Part shown: one piece after another, positions 53,940 through 62,779 of the stretch
Layout: every line of letters begins with the position of its first letter
How positions within the stretch are numbered: the stretch's first letter is position 1
Origin: Burkholderia sp. SRS-46
GTDB taxonomy: Bacteria > Pseudomonadota > Gammaproteobacteria > Burkholderiales > Burkholderiaceae
Assembly (NCBI RefSeq): GCF_004343775.1
Contig: NZ_PTXL01000001.1
Coordinates: 1,054,001 to 1,118,000, forward strand
DNA: 64,000 bases
Direction of reading: 5' to 3'
Translations under genes and position numbers: made by a program
Notes under the pieces: generated by a model
Told to the model about the DNA's origin: nothing
The model's input: the letters and a program-made list of their open reading frames with translations, nothing else
Databases searched by the model: none

Positions 53940-55283
53940 ATGCATCTGAGACGCAGCGTCGTCGCGGCCGTGCTGGCCGTGTCGGCAACGAGCGCGGTTC
54001 ACGCGCAGGTGGTATCGGCAGGCGGCTATTCGTTGACCGTGCTCGGCGACCTGGGCGGGCCGCGCGATGTGCGATACAACGGCCATGCCGTCAGCGCGGA
54101 CGGCAAGACGATCATCGGCGCCTACCGGCGCGAAGGGCAGCCCGGCGGTTCCATGGCCTTCTCGTGGTCGGCCGCGACGGGCTGGCAGCGGCTGGCCGCG
54201 CCGGCGAACGTCTACGACGTCCTGGCCCAGACGGTGTCGGCCGATGGCCGGGTGATCGGCGGCTCGGTCAGCACGCCCCTGCCGAACAGCAGCAACGTCG
54301 ATCGGTGGGCGGTGCGATGGCCCGGCGACGGCAGGACACAGGAACTCGTGCCGCGTTCGGCGGGCTGGGGCGGGTCGGTCGAAGTCGCGAACCGCGACGG
54401 CTCCAGGATGACCGGCGGCTTCACCGCGACCGGCGGCCGGAATGCACGGTTTCTTTGGGACCAGCGGACCGGCTTCCGCGAGTTGCCGACGGGCGGCGAT
54501 TATCTCGTCCACCTGCTGGCGATGAACCCGTCCGGCAATGCGGCAACCGGGTTCGCCGGCAATGTCGACGGCGTATATGGCTCGCGTGCGCTCCTATGGA
54601 CCGAACAATCCGGCGACCGGCTGTTGCCGACGCGCAATGAGGGCGACGCCAGGATGGACATGGCCCGCGGCGTGTCCGACGACGGACGGACGATCGCCGG
54701 CAGTCTCGGCACCCTGGTGGCCACGCCGGACGGGCAACGGATCGACTCGGAAGCCGTGCTGTGGACGAACGGTGGCGACAGCATCCAGCGGCTCGGTTTT
54801 CTCGACGGTGATGACAGCAGCTACGCGTCGTCGCTCAGCACGGACGGGCGGGTCGTGATCGGCGAATCGAGCAGCAGCCAGAGCGGCGTGGCGCGCGTCT
54901 TCGTGTGGACACCGCAAAGCGGCATGCGCAGTCTCGTTGCGCTGCTCGAAGCGGCGGGCCTGTCGGTCGGCACGCTGAACCTGACCGGCGTGATCGGCGT
55001 CAGCCCCGACGGACAGACCATCACGGGGCAGGGCTATCGAGAAGACGATCCCGACGCGAAGCCGCAGTTCTGGCAAGTGCACATCGATGCGGCGACGCTG
55101 CGCGCGTTGCCGCCGGCGAGCCCGGGCGCGGATGCATCGCGGGTGCGGGCATCGCAGCCGAAGGTGGCGTCACGCATGCTGGCGGCGAAGCCGAACGCAG
55201 CGGTGCGACGCGGCGACTGCCGCATGCCCGTCGACCCGGCGCGGCTCGCGCAATGCCGGCTGCTGCTGCCGGCTGCACGTTGA
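53940..55283 (+). CDS. secreted HAF-repeat protein linked to the fimbrial operon
   Basis: 447-aa precursor with a Sec signal (MHLRRSVVAAVLAVSATSAV, cut after HAQ). Most of the protein consists of repeats of the HAF type, for example LTVLGDLGGPRDVRYNGHAV with SADGKTIIGAY, VSADGRVIGGSVS, VSDDGRTIAGSL, LSTDGRVVIGES and VSPDGQTITGQGY. Six to seven such units would form a beta-propeller-like body. After about residue 385 comes an Ala/Arg-rich tail with two cysteines. No membrane anchor, autotransporter barrel or pilin domain is visible. ATG 53940 has a GGAGGAGAAGGAG site; it starts 40 bp after the adhesin, so it is probably the last gene of the operon. Function unknown. Confidence 0.85.
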   Translation: MHLRRSVVAAVLAVSATSAVHAQVVSAGGYSLTVLGDLGGPRDVRYNGHAVSADGKTIIGAYRREGQPGGSMAFSWSAATGWQRLAAPANVYDVLAQTVSADGRVIGGSVSTPLPNSSNVDRWAVRWPGDGRTQELVPRSAGWGGSVEVANRDGSRMTGGFTATGGRNARFLWDQRTGFRELPTGGDYLVHLLAMNPSGNAATGFAGNVDGVYGSRALLWTEQSGDRLLPTRNEGDARMDMARGVSDDGRTIAGSLGTLVATPDGQRIDSEAVLWTNGGDSIQRLGFLDGDDSSYASSLSTDGRVVIGESSSSQSGVARVFVWTPQSGMRSLVALLEAAGLSVGTLNLTGVIGVSPDGQTITGQGYREDDPDAKPQFWQVHIDAATLRALPPASPGADASRVRASQPKVASRMLAAKPNAAVRRGDCRMPVDPARLAQCRLLLPAAR

Positions 55284-55315
55284 CGCGAGCGGCGGCAGGT
55301 AGGTGAAGCGATACG

Positions 55316-55350
55316 ACGAGGCGCCGGTCATCCGGCGCCTCGTTGCGTTT
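55316..55350. terminator. hairpin between the HAF-repeat gene and a convergent small gene
   Basis: A perfect 12-bp stem (ACGAGGCGCCGG / CCGGCGCCTCGT, loop TCAT) followed by TGCGTTT. It lies 32 bp after the HAF-repeat stop and immediately beyond the end of the leftward small gene, so it may serve both directions. Confidence 0.75.
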
Positions 55351-55489
55351 ACCTCACCCAGCGGCACACGCGATGGTGACGATGGCGATCGAAGCGGCAC
55401 GCGCGGTGCGGATGCGCTTGCGCGATCGCGGGCGCGAGCACGGCGATCGCAACGGCCGTGGCGGTGAAGGTTTTCATCAGGGATTTCAT
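55349..55489 (-). CDS. small secreted His/Arg-rich protein, 46 aa
   Basis: Short leftward frame starting at ATG 55489 with MKSLMKTFTATAVAIAVLAP, a compact signal peptide (cut near IAQA), followed by a tiny mature part of about 20 residues dominated by His and Arg with two cysteines (HPHRACRFDRHRHHRVCRWV). AGGACATCAGG precedes the ATG, a plausible ribosome site. It resembles the short His-cluster secreted proteins seen in Burkholderia genomes, but I cannot name it. It lies convergent to the HAF-repeat gene and divergent from orbS, so a link to metal handling near the iron-uptake locus is tempting but unproven. Confidence 0.6.
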   Translation of the reverse strand: MKSLMKTFTATAVAIAVLAPAIAQAHPHRACRFDRHRHHRVCRWVR

Positions 55490-55540
55490 CCTGATGTCCT
55501 GTTGCGGGATGCGATGTCAATGGACGGCAAGCGCGCGGGC

Positions 55541-55720
55541 TCACCACTGCGGGCGCGGATCGTCACGCCGGTCGTCGCGTCGGTCGTCATGCCGATCGTC
55601 GCGGCGCTCGTCCCGCCCGCCGGGATGCCGCGCTTCCCAGTCGCGTCGCTCCCAGTAACGATTTCCGTCCCAGTAGCGCCCGCCCGTTATCCCGAAATAA
55701 ATCGCCCTGGCGCCAGGACA
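55541..55720 (-). pseudogene. leftward reading-frame remnant, Asp/Arg-repeat C-terminus, no start codon
   Basis: A 59-codon stop-to-stop frame on the minus strand that looks coding: YFGITGGRYWDGNRYWERRD is followed by a run of RDDR-type repeats and ends PRPQW. There is no ATG or GTG after the upstream stop at 55721. A different frame has an ATG at about 55723 (MSWRQGDLFRDNG), and joining the two would need a frameshift near 55680. It may be a decayed small secreted protein gene. The repeat DNA (CGACGACCG-like units, about 55553-55610) could also be mutational. Confidence 0.3.
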
Positions 55721-55815
55721 TCACCGAAACAGGCCGCTTCGTTCTCGTCTGATTCAGTCGGAACTATTATTCATACAAATCCCACTAAACCTCAGGGTTA
55801 TTCACGAATAAAATT

Positions 55816-55834
55816 GAGAATGATTCGCGTTTAC
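55816..55834 (+). promoter_or_regulatory. Fur-box-like sequence upstream of orbS
   Basis: GAGAATGATTCGCGTTTAC matches 12 of 19 positions of the classical Fur box, including the GA.AATGAT block, and lies 39 bp upstream of the orbS ATG in an AT-richer patch. Fur repression of orbS under iron-replete conditions is the known logic of this locus. Confidence 0.65.
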
Positions 55835-55873
55835 GTTAGATTGCTCTATCTCGGAATTGGACGGAGCGAATCG

Positions 55874-56542
55874 ATGGCGATGGCGGAAGTGCTCGAACGA
55901 CCGGCCCCGGCGGCGGCGAACCTGTTCCTCGGCGGTCATCTCGACCAGCCGCGCAGCCCCGCGCCGCGCACGCGCCGCAGCGCCGCGCCGCGCGCGCAGG
56001 GCGTGCTGCTCGACGTGCTGATCGCGCACCGCGCGATGCTCGTCAACCTCGCGCGCAGCTTCGTCGGCTGTGTGAGCCGCGCCGAGGACGTCGTGCACGA
56101 CGTGTTCATCAAGCTCGTCGAATTCCCGAACCAGGACGCGGTGCGCCAGCCGGTCGCGTACGTGACGCGGATGGTGCGCAACGCGTCGATCGACGCGTGC
56201 CGCCGCCAGAGCCTGGAGAACGTCTATCACGCGGACGAGGACGACGGCCTCGACGTGCCGTCGCCCGAACCGTCGCCCGAAGCGGCGCTGATGACGCGCG
56301 ACACGCTGCGGCGCGTGTCGGCCGCGCTCGACGACTTGCCCGAGCGCAGCCGCGCGGCGTTCGAGATGGTGCGGCTGCGCGAGGAGACGCTGCAGAGCGC
56401 GGCGCGCGCGCTGAACGTGTCGCAGACGCTCGTGCATTTCATGGTGCGCGACGCGGAGCGCCACTGCGCAGAATGCCTCGACGCATGCCAGCGCGGCGTC
56501 GCGTGCCCGGTGTTTTTCGGCGGCCGCGCGCGGCGCCGGTAA
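55874..56542 (+). CDS. orbS: ECF-type iron-starvation sigma factor OrbS
   Basis: 222-aa ECF sigma factor that directs RNA polymerase to ornibactin promoters. After an N-terminal extension of about 45 residues, region 2 is [18 protein letters not shown] with [15 protein letters not shown], and region 4 is [20 protein letters not shown] with [17 protein letters not shown]. The C-terminus carries four cysteines (Cys198, Cys201, Cys205, Cys211 in [19 protein letters not shown]); work on Burkholderia OrbS has linked such a cysteine-rich extension to direct iron sensing. ATG 55874 has GGAG 7 bases upstream. A Fur-like box lies upstream. No anti-sigma gene is adjacent, as for other PvdS-like factors. 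Confidence 0.93.
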   Translation: MAMAEVLERPAPAAANLFLGGHLDQPRSPAPRTRRSAAPRAQGVLLDVLIAHRAMLVNLARSFVGCVSRAEDVVHDVFIKLVEFPNQDAVRQPVAYVTRMVRNASIDACRRQSLENVYHADEDDGLDVPSPEPSPEAALMTRDTLRRVSAALDDLPERSRAAFEMVRLREETLQSAARALNVSQTLVHFMVRDAERHCAECLDACQRGVACPVFFGGRARRR

Positions 56543-56564
56543 AAAAGCGCGCCGGCCATTCGTC
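56540..56564 (+). promoter_or_regulatory. OrbS-dependent promoter for orbH and downstream genes
   Basis: TAAAAA at 56540-56545 and CGTC at 56561-56564, 15 bases apart, fit the -35/-10 pattern of OrbS and PvdS iron-starvation promoters. The -35 element overlaps the orbS stop codon (TAA at 56540-56542). It should drive orbH-G-C-D-F-B when iron is low. Confidence 0.65.
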
Positions 56565-56625
56565 TATTCGACAGGAGCGGGCGTTCCGCTCCGTTTCCCT
56601 CAACCGCCTCCAGCGATTTCCGATC

Positions 56626-56868
56626 ATGACGCAAGCGACGACGCCTTCCGCCGACACCGACGACCTCGTCTACACGGTCGTCATCAACGACGAAGAACAG
56701 TATTCGATCTGGCCGACCTTCCGGCCCGTGCCGGCCGGCTGGCGCGAAGTGGGCGTGAGCGGCCCGAAGGCCGACTGCCTCGCGCACATCGAGGCCGTCT
56801 GGACCGACATGCGGCCCGCGAGCCTGCGCCGCGCGATGGACGGCGAAGCCGCGCACGCCTCGGCCTGA
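56626..56868 (+). CDS. orbH: MbtH-like protein of ornibactin synthesis
   Basis: 80-aa MbtH-family protein, a partner of nonribosomal peptide synthetase adenylation domains (here the ornibactin synthetases, outside this window). The family signature is intact: [18 protein letters not shown], then [19 protein letters not shown] with the conserved tryptophans. It starts at ATG 56626, 62 bp downstream of the OrbS-type -10 element, and is the first gene of the ornibactin operon. orbG follows after 27 bp. It is needed for solubility and activity of some adenylation domains. Confidence 0.94.
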   Translation: MTQATTPSADTDDLVYTVVINDEEQYSIWPTFRPVPAGWREVGVSGPKADCLAHIEAVWTDMRPASLRRAMDGEAAHASA

Positions 56869-56895
56869 CCGGCGCCTACCTGAAGAGGACGTTGC

Positions 56896-57903
56896 ATGAC
56901 CCTGCTTTCGTTGCCGACGCTCGACGACCTGCGGATCGAGCCGGGGCTGCCCACCGTCGTGTCGCCGCGAAGCGGCGACGGCATGTCGATCGACGAAGTC
57001 GCGCCGCTCGCCCGCGCGATCGCGGCCGACACGCTCGAGCGCGCGGGCGGCGTGCTGTTCACGGGCTTTCACGTGCCGTCGATCGACGCGTTCCAGCAAT
57101 TCGCGGCGTCGTTCGGCGATCCGCTGATCGGCTATGAATACGCGTCGACGCCGCGCAGCCAGGTCGAGGGCGCGGTGTACACGTCGACCGAATACCCGCC
57201 GCACCGCGCGATTCCGCTGCACAACGAGCAGTCGTACACGCGCGAATGGCCGATGCGGATCTGGTTCCATTGCGCGCTCGCGGCCCCGCGCGGCGGCGCG
57301 ACGCCGATCGCCGACAGCCGCGCGGTGTATCGCGCGCTCGACCCGGCGCTGGTCGCGCGCTTCGCGCAGCGCGAGCTGCTGTACGTGCGCAATTTCGGGC
57401 AGGGGCTCGACCTGCCGTGGCAGCAGTCGTTCGGCACCGACGATCCGCGCGAGGTCGAGCGGATGTGCGCGGCGCGCGGCATCGAATGCACGTGGCGCAC
57501 CGACGACGACGGCGAGCCGCTGCTGCGCACCCGCGAGCGTTGCCAGGCGGTCGCGCGGCATCCGCGCACGGGCGACCGGGTGTGGTTCAACCAGGCCAAC
57601 CTGTTTCACCTGTCCGCGCTCGACGACGACATGCAGGAAGCGCTCGTCGACGCGGTGGGCCTCGACAACGTGCCGCGCAACGTCTACTACGGCGACGGCG
57701 CGCCGCTCGAGGCCGATGCGCTCGCCGAGATTCGCGCGGTGCTCGACCGGCAGCGCATCGTGTTCCCGTGGCGAACCGGCGACGTGCTGATGCTCGACAA
57801 CATGCTGACCGCGCACGCGCGCGACCCGTTCGAGGGGCCGCGCAAGGTCGTCGTCGCGATGGCGCAAAGCTACATGGTCCCGCGCGACCGAACGGAGGAC
57901 TGA
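56896..57903 (+). CDS. orbG: Fe(II)/2-oxoglutarate dioxygenase, ornibactin synthesis
   Basis: 335-aa TauD/TfdA-family oxygenase, thought to hydroxylate the aspartate residue of ornibactin. The facial-triad motif is H-X-E (His109, Glu111 in PLHNEQSYTREWPM, instead of the more common H-X-D), with the distal histidine at about 307 (NMLTAHARDPFEGPRK). The GVLFTGFHVPSIDAFQ block is typical of the SyrP-like subgroup. It begins at ATG 56896 after AAGAGGA. Its stop overlaps the orbC start by one base (TGATG). Confidence 0.9.
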   Translation: MTLLSLPTLDDLRIEPGLPTVVSPRSGDGMSIDEVAPLARAIAADTLERAGGVLFTGFHVPSIDAFQQFAASFGDPLIGYEYASTPRSQVEGAVYTSTEYPPHRAIPLHNEQSYTREWPMRIWFHCALAAPRGGATPIADSRAVYRALDPALVARFAQRELLYVRNFGQGLDLPWQQSFGTDDPREVERMCAARGIECTWRTDDDGEPLLRTRERCQAVARHPRTGDRVWFNQANLFHLSALDDDMQEALVDAVGLDNVPRNVYYGDGAPLEADALAEIRAVLDRQRIVFPWRTGDVLMLDNMLTAHARDPFEGPRKVVVAMAQSYMVPRDRTED

Positions 57904-58751
57904 TGACACGTGGTACCGCCGCGCTGGCCGCGCGGGGGCTGACGGTGGGTTATCGCGACCATGTCGTGATCGACGGGCTGGACCTGTCGATCACGACCGG
58001 CCGCGTAACCGCGCTGTGCGGCCCGAACGGCTGCGGAAAAAGCACGCTGCTGCGTACGCTCGCGGGCCTGCAGCCCGCGCTGTCCGGCCATGTCGACGTC
58101 AACGGCCAGCCGCTCGCGTCGTTCCGGCGGCGCGCGCTCGCGCGCGAGCTGACGATGCTCGCGCAGTTCAACCAGATTCCGTCCGGCCTGACCGTGCGCG
58201 AGCTCGTCGCGTACGGGCGCTACGCGTACGGCGGTTTCCTGCGCGGGCTGTCGCGCGCGGATCACCTGGCGATCGACGAGGCGCTCGAGACGAGCGGGCT
58301 CGCGGGCGACGCGGGCCGCGACGTCGGCGCGCTGTCCGGCGGCGAGCGGCAGCGCGCGTGGATCGCGATGGCGCTCGCGCAGCAGGCGCCGATCGTGCTG
58401 CTCGACGAGCCGACCACCTATCTCGACATCCATCACCAGCTCGACATCCTCGACGCGCTGCGCCAGCTGAACCGCGCGCGCGGGCTCACCATCGTGTGGG
58501 TGCTGCACGACCTGAACCAGGCCGCCGCGTACAGCGACGAGATCGTGCTGATGCGCGCGGGCCGCGTCGTCGCGCAGGGCGCGCCCGACGCGATGCTCGA
58601 ACCGGCGCGCTTGCGCGCGGCGTTCGGCGTCGAGATGCTGAAGCTCGCGCATCCGCAGACCGGCGCACCGATGTGCGTGCCCGCCTACGGGCCGGGCGCC
58701 GTCGACGCGCAGCCGTCGGCTGCCGTGTACGACCGGGATCTCGCCACATGA
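57903..58751 (+). CDS. orbC: ferri-ornibactin ABC importer, ATP-binding protein
   Basis: 282-aa ATPase of the FepC/FhuC family. Walker A is GPNGCGKST (40-48), the signature is LSGGERQRAWIAMALAQQ, Walker B is IVLLDEPTTYLD, and the switch histidine is in WVLHDLNQAAAYSD. It is coupled to orbG by a TGATG overlap and to orbD by ATGA. It powers transport of ferri-ornibactin across the inner membrane through OrbD after delivery by OrbB. Confidence 0.94.
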   Translation: MTRGTAALAARGLTVGYRDHVVIDGLDLSITTGRVTALCGPNGCGKSTLLRTLAGLQPALSGHVDVNGQPLASFRRRALARELTMLAQFNQIPSGLTVRELVAYGRYAYGGFLRGLSRADHLAIDEALETSGLAGDAGRDVGALSGGERQRAWIAMALAQQAPIVLLDEPTTYLDIHHQLDILDALRQLNRARGLTIVWVLHDLNQAAAYSDEIVLMRAGRVVAQGAPDAMLEPARLRAAFGVEMLKLAHPQTGAPMCVPAYGPGAVDAQPSAAVYDRDLAT

Positions 58752-60844
58752 CGACGTTCGCGATGCGCAAGCGCCGCGCGGCCGCCGGCAACGGCTGGGG
58801 CGTGCAGCCGCGCCGCGCCGCGGCGCTGGCGATCGGCATGCTGCTGCTGATCGCGTGCGTCGCCGCGCTGCGCGCCGCACCTGACCTGCGCGCGTGGTGG
58901 AGCGCCGCGCCCGGCAGCGACGCCGACGCGCTCGCGCGCGTGTTCCTGTTCGACCTGAACCTGCCGCGCATCGCGGCCGCGCTCGTCGCGGGCGGCTGCC
59001 TCGGCATCGCCGGCGCGCTGTTCCAGTCGGCGACGCGCAATCCGCTCGCGTCGCCCGACCTGCTCGGCGTGACGGGCGGCGCGCAGCTCGGCCTGCTCGC
59101 GGCGATGCTCGTGCCGGCGCTCGCGGGCGTCCCGTCGGTGCCGCTCTTGTTCGTCTGCGGCCTCGCCGCCGCCGCGTGCGCGATGCTCGCGGCGGGCGGC
59201 TGGCGCGCGACGCCGCTGCGGCTCGTGCTCGCGGGCAGCGTCTGCATGCTGCTGTTCGCCGCGCTGTCGACGCTGCTGCTCGCGTTCTTCGAGCAGAACA
59301 TCGCGGGCGCCGCGCTGTGGGCGAACGGCAGCCTCTATCAACCGGGCGCGACCGGCCTGAAGCTCGCGGCGAGCTGGCTCGTGCTGCCGCTCGCCGCGCT
59401 GCCGTTCGTGATCCGGCCGCTCGATCCGCTCGCGCTCGGCGACGATGCGGCGGCCGCGGCAGGCGTGCGCGTCGATGCGGCGCGGCTCGCCGCGACGGTC
59501 GTCGCGGTGGCGTTCACGAGCGTCGCGGTCAGCATCGCGGGGCCGCTGTCGTACGTCGGCCTCGTCGCGCCGAACCTGCTGCGTCAGATTCGCGGCGCGC
59601 GCGCCGCGCGGCTCGCCGCGCTGGTGCCGTTGTCCGCGCTGGCGGGCGGCGCGCTCGTGCTCGTGACCGACAGCGCGGTGCTCGCGTCGGGCCTCGACAT
59701 GACGCTGTCGACCGGCGTCGCGATCGCGCTCGTCGGCACGCCGCTGATGCTCGCGCTGATCCGTCGCGGCGCCGCGTGGTCCGGCGTGCTGCATGCGGGC
59801 CCCGAACGCGCGGCGGGCGGCCGCGCGACGCGCTTCGTCGGCTGGCTCGACGGCCTGCGCTGGCCGCGGCGCACCGTGCTGTTCGCGCTGGCGGGCGCGC
59901 TCGCGCTGATCGCGGGCACCTCGGCCGGCCCCGAATGGCTGACGCCCGCGCGCTGGCACGCGGCGCTGTCGGGCGGCGATCCGGTCGCGCGGATGCTGAT
60001 CGACCTGCGCCTGCCGCGATTGATGTGCGCGATGCTGGCCGGCGCGCTGCTCGCCGCGAGCGGCGTCGCGATGCAGAGCGTCGTGCGCAACCCGCTGGCG
60101 GGCCCGGAAGTGCTCGGCGTCACGCAGGGCGCGGCGCTCGTCACGCTGTTCGCGCTGACCCGCTGGCCGCTCGCGGGCCACGGCGCGCTCGCGGGCGCGG
60201 CCTTGCTCGGCGGCGGCGTGTCGCTCGCGGTCACGCTCGGCCTGAACCATCGGCACCGTTACGCGCCGCTCGCGGTCGCGCTGACCGGCATCGTGATCGG
60301 CACGTTGTGGACGACGCTGTCGGAATGGCTGATCACGCAGGAAAGCGTGCAGCCCGCGCGCTTCGTCGTGTGGCTCGTCGGCGGCACCTACGGGCGCAGC
60401 TGGGGCGAGGTCGCGATGCTGTTGCCGTGGTGCGTGCTGGCGGTGCCGGTGTTCGCGTGGCTCGCGCAGCCGCTCGACATGCTCGCGCTCGGCGACGACC
60501 AGGCGGCCGCGCTCGGCCTGCCGATCGCCGCGTTGCGGCCGCTCGCGCTGGTGATCGCGACGCTCGCCGCGTGCGCGGCGGTGGCCGCGGTCGGGCCGGT
60601 CGGCTTCATCGGGCTGATGGCACCGCACGTCGCGACGATGCTCGGCGCGCGCCGCCATCGCACGCGCCTGTGGCTCGCGGCCGCGTGCGGCGCGCTGATC
60701 CTCGGGTTCGCGGACGTCGCGGCCCGCACGGCCGTCGCGCCGCGTGAAGTGCCGGCCGGCGTGCTGACCGCGCTGATCGGCGCACCGTACCTGCTCGGGC
60801 TGCTGATCGTCGAGGCGCGCCGCGCGCGGCGCGCGGGGCGATGA
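58748..60844 (+). CDS. orbD: ferri-ornibactin ABC importer, fused double permease
   Basis: 698-aa inner-membrane permease made of two FecCD units in tandem, like FhuB, so one chain forms the whole channel. Each half repeats the family blocks: [20 protein letters not shown] with [14 protein letters not shown] in the first, and [20 protein letters not shown] with [14 protein letters not shown] in the second. The glycine-rich ATPase-contact loops end [14 protein letters not shown] and [14 protein letters not shown]. About 18-20 helices are predicted. It overlaps both neighbours by 4 bp (ATGA), so orbC-D-F are tightly coupled. Confidence 0.94.
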   Translation: MTTFAMRKRRAAAGNGWGVQPRRAAALAIGMLLLIACVAALRAAPDLRAWWSAAPGSDADALARVFLFDLNLPRIAAALVAGGCLGIAGALFQSATRNPLASPDLLGVTGGAQLGLLAAMLVPALAGVPSVPLLFVCGLAAAACAMLAAGGWRATPLRLVLAGSVCMLLFAALSTLLLAFFEQNIAGAALWANGSLYQPGATGLKLAASWLVLPLAALPFVIRPLDPLALGDDAAAAAGVRVDAARLAATVVAVAFTSVAVSIAGPLSYVGLVAPNLLRQIRGARAARLAALVPLSALAGGALVLVTDSAVLASGLDMTLSTGVAIALVGTPLMLALIRRGAAWSGVLHAGPERAAGGRATRFVGWLDGLRWPRRTVLFALAGALALIAGTSAGPEWLTPARWHAALSGGDPVARMLIDLRLPRLMCAMLAGALLAASGVAMQSVVRNPLAGPEVLGVTQGAALVTLFALTRWPLAGHGALAGAALLGGGVSLAVTLGLNHRHRYAPLAVALTGIVIGTLWTTLSEWLITQESVQPARFVVWLVGGTYGRSWGEVAMLLPWCVLAVPVFAWLAQPLDMLALGDDQAAALGLPIAALRPLALVIATLAACAAVAAVGPVGFIGLMAPHVATMLGARRHRTRLWLAAACGALILGFADVAARTAVAPREVPAGVLTALIGAPYLLGLLIVEARRARRAGR

Positions 60845-61659
60845 CGTCGACGGCACCCGGCGCGCACGACGTGCACGTCGCGCGGGCGACGTGCTTCGCG
60901 TCGTTCGCGCCGGCCGAATTCGCGCCGTATCTCGACGCGGTCTGGCTCGGCCTGCCCGATCACGCACCCGCGTGCGGCGTGACGCGCGTGCCGGTGACGG
61001 CGCTGCCCGCGCATCGCGACGCGCTGCTCGATGCGATGGTCCGCCACTACGGCGGCGATCCGGCCGCGCATGCGCGCGCGCTGCTGTCGCAATGGAGCAA
61101 GTACTACTTCGGCCGCGCGGCGCCGGCGGGCGTGGTCGCGGCGCTGCTGCTCGGCCGGCCGCTCGACATGGCACCGGAACGCACGTTCGTCGTGCTCGAC
61201 GACGGCATGCCCGCCGGGCTCGTGTTCGCACCGGACGCGCTCGGCGCACCCTGCGACGATCCGGCGCCGCGCTATGCGGGGCTCGTCGCGCACCTCGGCG
61301 CGGTGATCGACCTGCTGGCCGAGATGGGGCGCGTCACGCCGCGCGTGCTGTGGAGCAATGCCGGCAATCTGCTCGACTACCTGCTCGACGTCTGCCGCGC
61401 GCAGCCGTGTGCGGCCGATCCCGCACGCGACACCGCGTGGCTGTTCCGCTCGGCCTGCCTCGACGGCGAACCCAATCCGCTGCGCACGCCCGTGCGCGAT
61501 GCCGTGCCGCGCTCGCCGCTGCTGCCGACGCCGTTCCGCGCGCGCCGCGTGTGCTGCCTGCGCTACGAAATCCCTGGAGAAACGCAACTGTGTGGAAGCT
61601 GCCCCTTGCTACTGACGATGGACGACACGGCGCTGGCCGGGCAGGACGCGATTCGCTGA
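60841..61659 (+). CDS. orbF: ferric-siderophore reductase (FhuF-like)
   Basis: 272-aa protein thought to reduce ferri-ornibactin iron to Fe(II) for release in the cytoplasm. The C-terminal cysteines Cys238, Cys239, Cys251 and Cys254 (CC-X11-C-X2-C, in [20 protein letters not shown]) match the 2Fe-2S motif of FhuF-type reductases. The N-terminal two thirds are the less conserved reductase-like region with [20 protein letters not shown]. No signal peptide is present. The ATG overlaps the orbD stop, and the 3' end overlaps the likely orbB start by 70 bp. Confidence 0.9.
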   Translation: MTSTAPGAHDVHVARATCFASFAPAEFAPYLDAVWLGLPDHAPACGVTRVPVTALPAHRDALLDAMVRHYGGDPAAHARALLSQWSKYYFGRAAPAGVVAALLLGRPLDMAPERTFVVLDDGMPAGLVFAPDALGAPCDDPAPRYAGLVAHLGAVIDLLAEMGRVTPRVLWSNAGNLLDYLLDVCRAQPCAADPARDTAWLFRSACLDGEPNPLRTPVRDAVPRSPLLPTPFRARRVCCLRYEIPGETQLCGSCPLLLTMDDTALAGQDAIR

Positions 61660-62657
61660 CGCGGCCCGGTCGGCGGCTGGCGCTCGCGCAGCTCGCCGCG
61701 CTCGGCGTCGCGGGTGGTTGGCAGCCCCACGTGCTGGCGGCCACGGGCGCCGCGGCGGCCGGCCATCCGGCGCTCGCCAGCCCGGTCGTCTCGCAGGCGA
61801 GCGCGAGGATGCCGGCGCGGCCGCTGCGCGTCGTCGCACTCGAATTCATGTTCGCGGAAACCCTCGCGGCGCTCGACATCACGCCGGTCGGGATGGTCGA
61901 CACCGCGTTCTATCCGGGCTGGCTCGGCTACGACAACGCGCGCTTCGCGCACGTGACGGACGTCGGGTCGCGGCAGGAGCCGGGGCTCGAGGCGATCGCG
62001 GCGGTCAAGCCCGACCTGATCATCGGCGTCGGCTTCCGGCATGCGCCGATTTTCGAGGCGCTCGACCGGATCGCGCCGACGATCCTGTTCCAGTTCAGCC
62101 CGAACGTGAACGATGGCGGCGTGCCCGTGACCCAGCTCGACTGGACCCGGCAGATCTTCCGCACGATCGGCGCGGTCACGGGGCGCGGCGCGCGCGCGCA
62201 GGCGGTCGAGGCGCAGCTGGACGCCGGCCTCGCGCGCAACGCGCAGCGGCTCGCGGCCGCCGGCCGGCGCGGCGAGCGCGTCGCGCTGCTGCAGGATCTC
62301 GGGCTGCCCGACCGTTACTGGGCGTATACGGGCAACAGCACGGCGGCGGGGCTCGCGCGCGCGCTCGGCCTCGAGCTATGGCCGAACAAGCCGACCCGCG
62401 AGGGCACGCTCTACGTGACGTCGGCGGACCTGCTGCCGCAGCGCGACCTGGCGGTGCTGTTCGTCACCACGAGCGGCGTGGACATGCCGCTCGACACGAA
62501 GCTCGATTCGCCGATCTGGCGATACGTGCCCGCGCGCAGGGCGCACCGGATCGCACTGATCGAACGCAACATCTGGGGATTCGGCGGCCCGATGTCGGCG
62601 CTGAAGCTGGCCGACGTGATGACCGATACGCTGCTCGGGCTGCCGCGCGCGCGGTGA
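61590..62657 (+). CDS. orbB: ferri-ornibactin periplasmic binding protein
   Basis: 355-aa FhuD/FepB-type receptor. The best start is GTG 61590 (GGAGA about 10 bases upstream), inside orbF; it gives an N-terminus with a twin-arginine stretch ([20 protein letters not shown]) and a hydrophobic run, consistent with a Tat signal. No ATG precedes the mature domain. The binding domain starts near [20 protein letters not shown] and contains [20 protein letters not shown] and the C-terminal [19 protein letters not shown]. It delivers ferri-ornibactin to OrbD. The 70-bp overlap with orbF is unusual and the start deserves checking. Confidence 0.88.
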   Translation: MWKLPLATDDGRHGAGRAGRDSLTRPGRRLALAQLAALGVAGGWQPHVLAATGAAAAGHPALASPVVSQASARMPARPLRVVALEFMFAETLAALDITPVGMVDTAFYPGWLGYDNARFAHVTDVGSRQEPGLEAIAAVKPDLIIGVGFRHAPIFEALDRIAPTILFQFSPNVNDGGVPVTQLDWTRQIFRTIGAVTGRGARAQAVEAQLDAGLARNAQRLAAAGRRGERVALLQDLGLPDRYWAYTGNSTAAGLARALGLELWPNKPTREGTLYVTSADLLPQRDLAVLFVTTSGVDMPLDTKLDSPIWRYVPARRAHRIALIERNIWGFGGPMSALKLADVMTDTLLGLPRAR

Positions 62658-62739
62658 CGCGCTTCCATCTCTGATCCGTTCGTCACGGACGCTTGCCGCT
62701 CGAGCGGCTCAACCACCCGCATTGCACGGATCGTTGCGC

Positions 62740-62771
62740 CGCCGGCGCGTCGGCAAACCGCCGCGCCGGCG
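62740..62771. terminator. strong GC hairpin between convergent orbB and orbE
   Basis: A 10-bp arm CGCCGGCGCG pairs with CGCGCCGGCG, extended inward by CGG/CCG around a CAAA loop. There is no T run in either direction. It separates the converging orbB and orbE transcripts and may block read-through or stabilise 3' ends. Confidence 0.5.
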
Positions 62772-62779
62772 CCTGACGC

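Noticed and set aside
62658..62779. A promoter for orbE in the orbB-orbE gap
   Set aside because: orbE is read toward this gap, so its promoter lies beyond the right edge of the window; the gap holds only a convergent hairpin.
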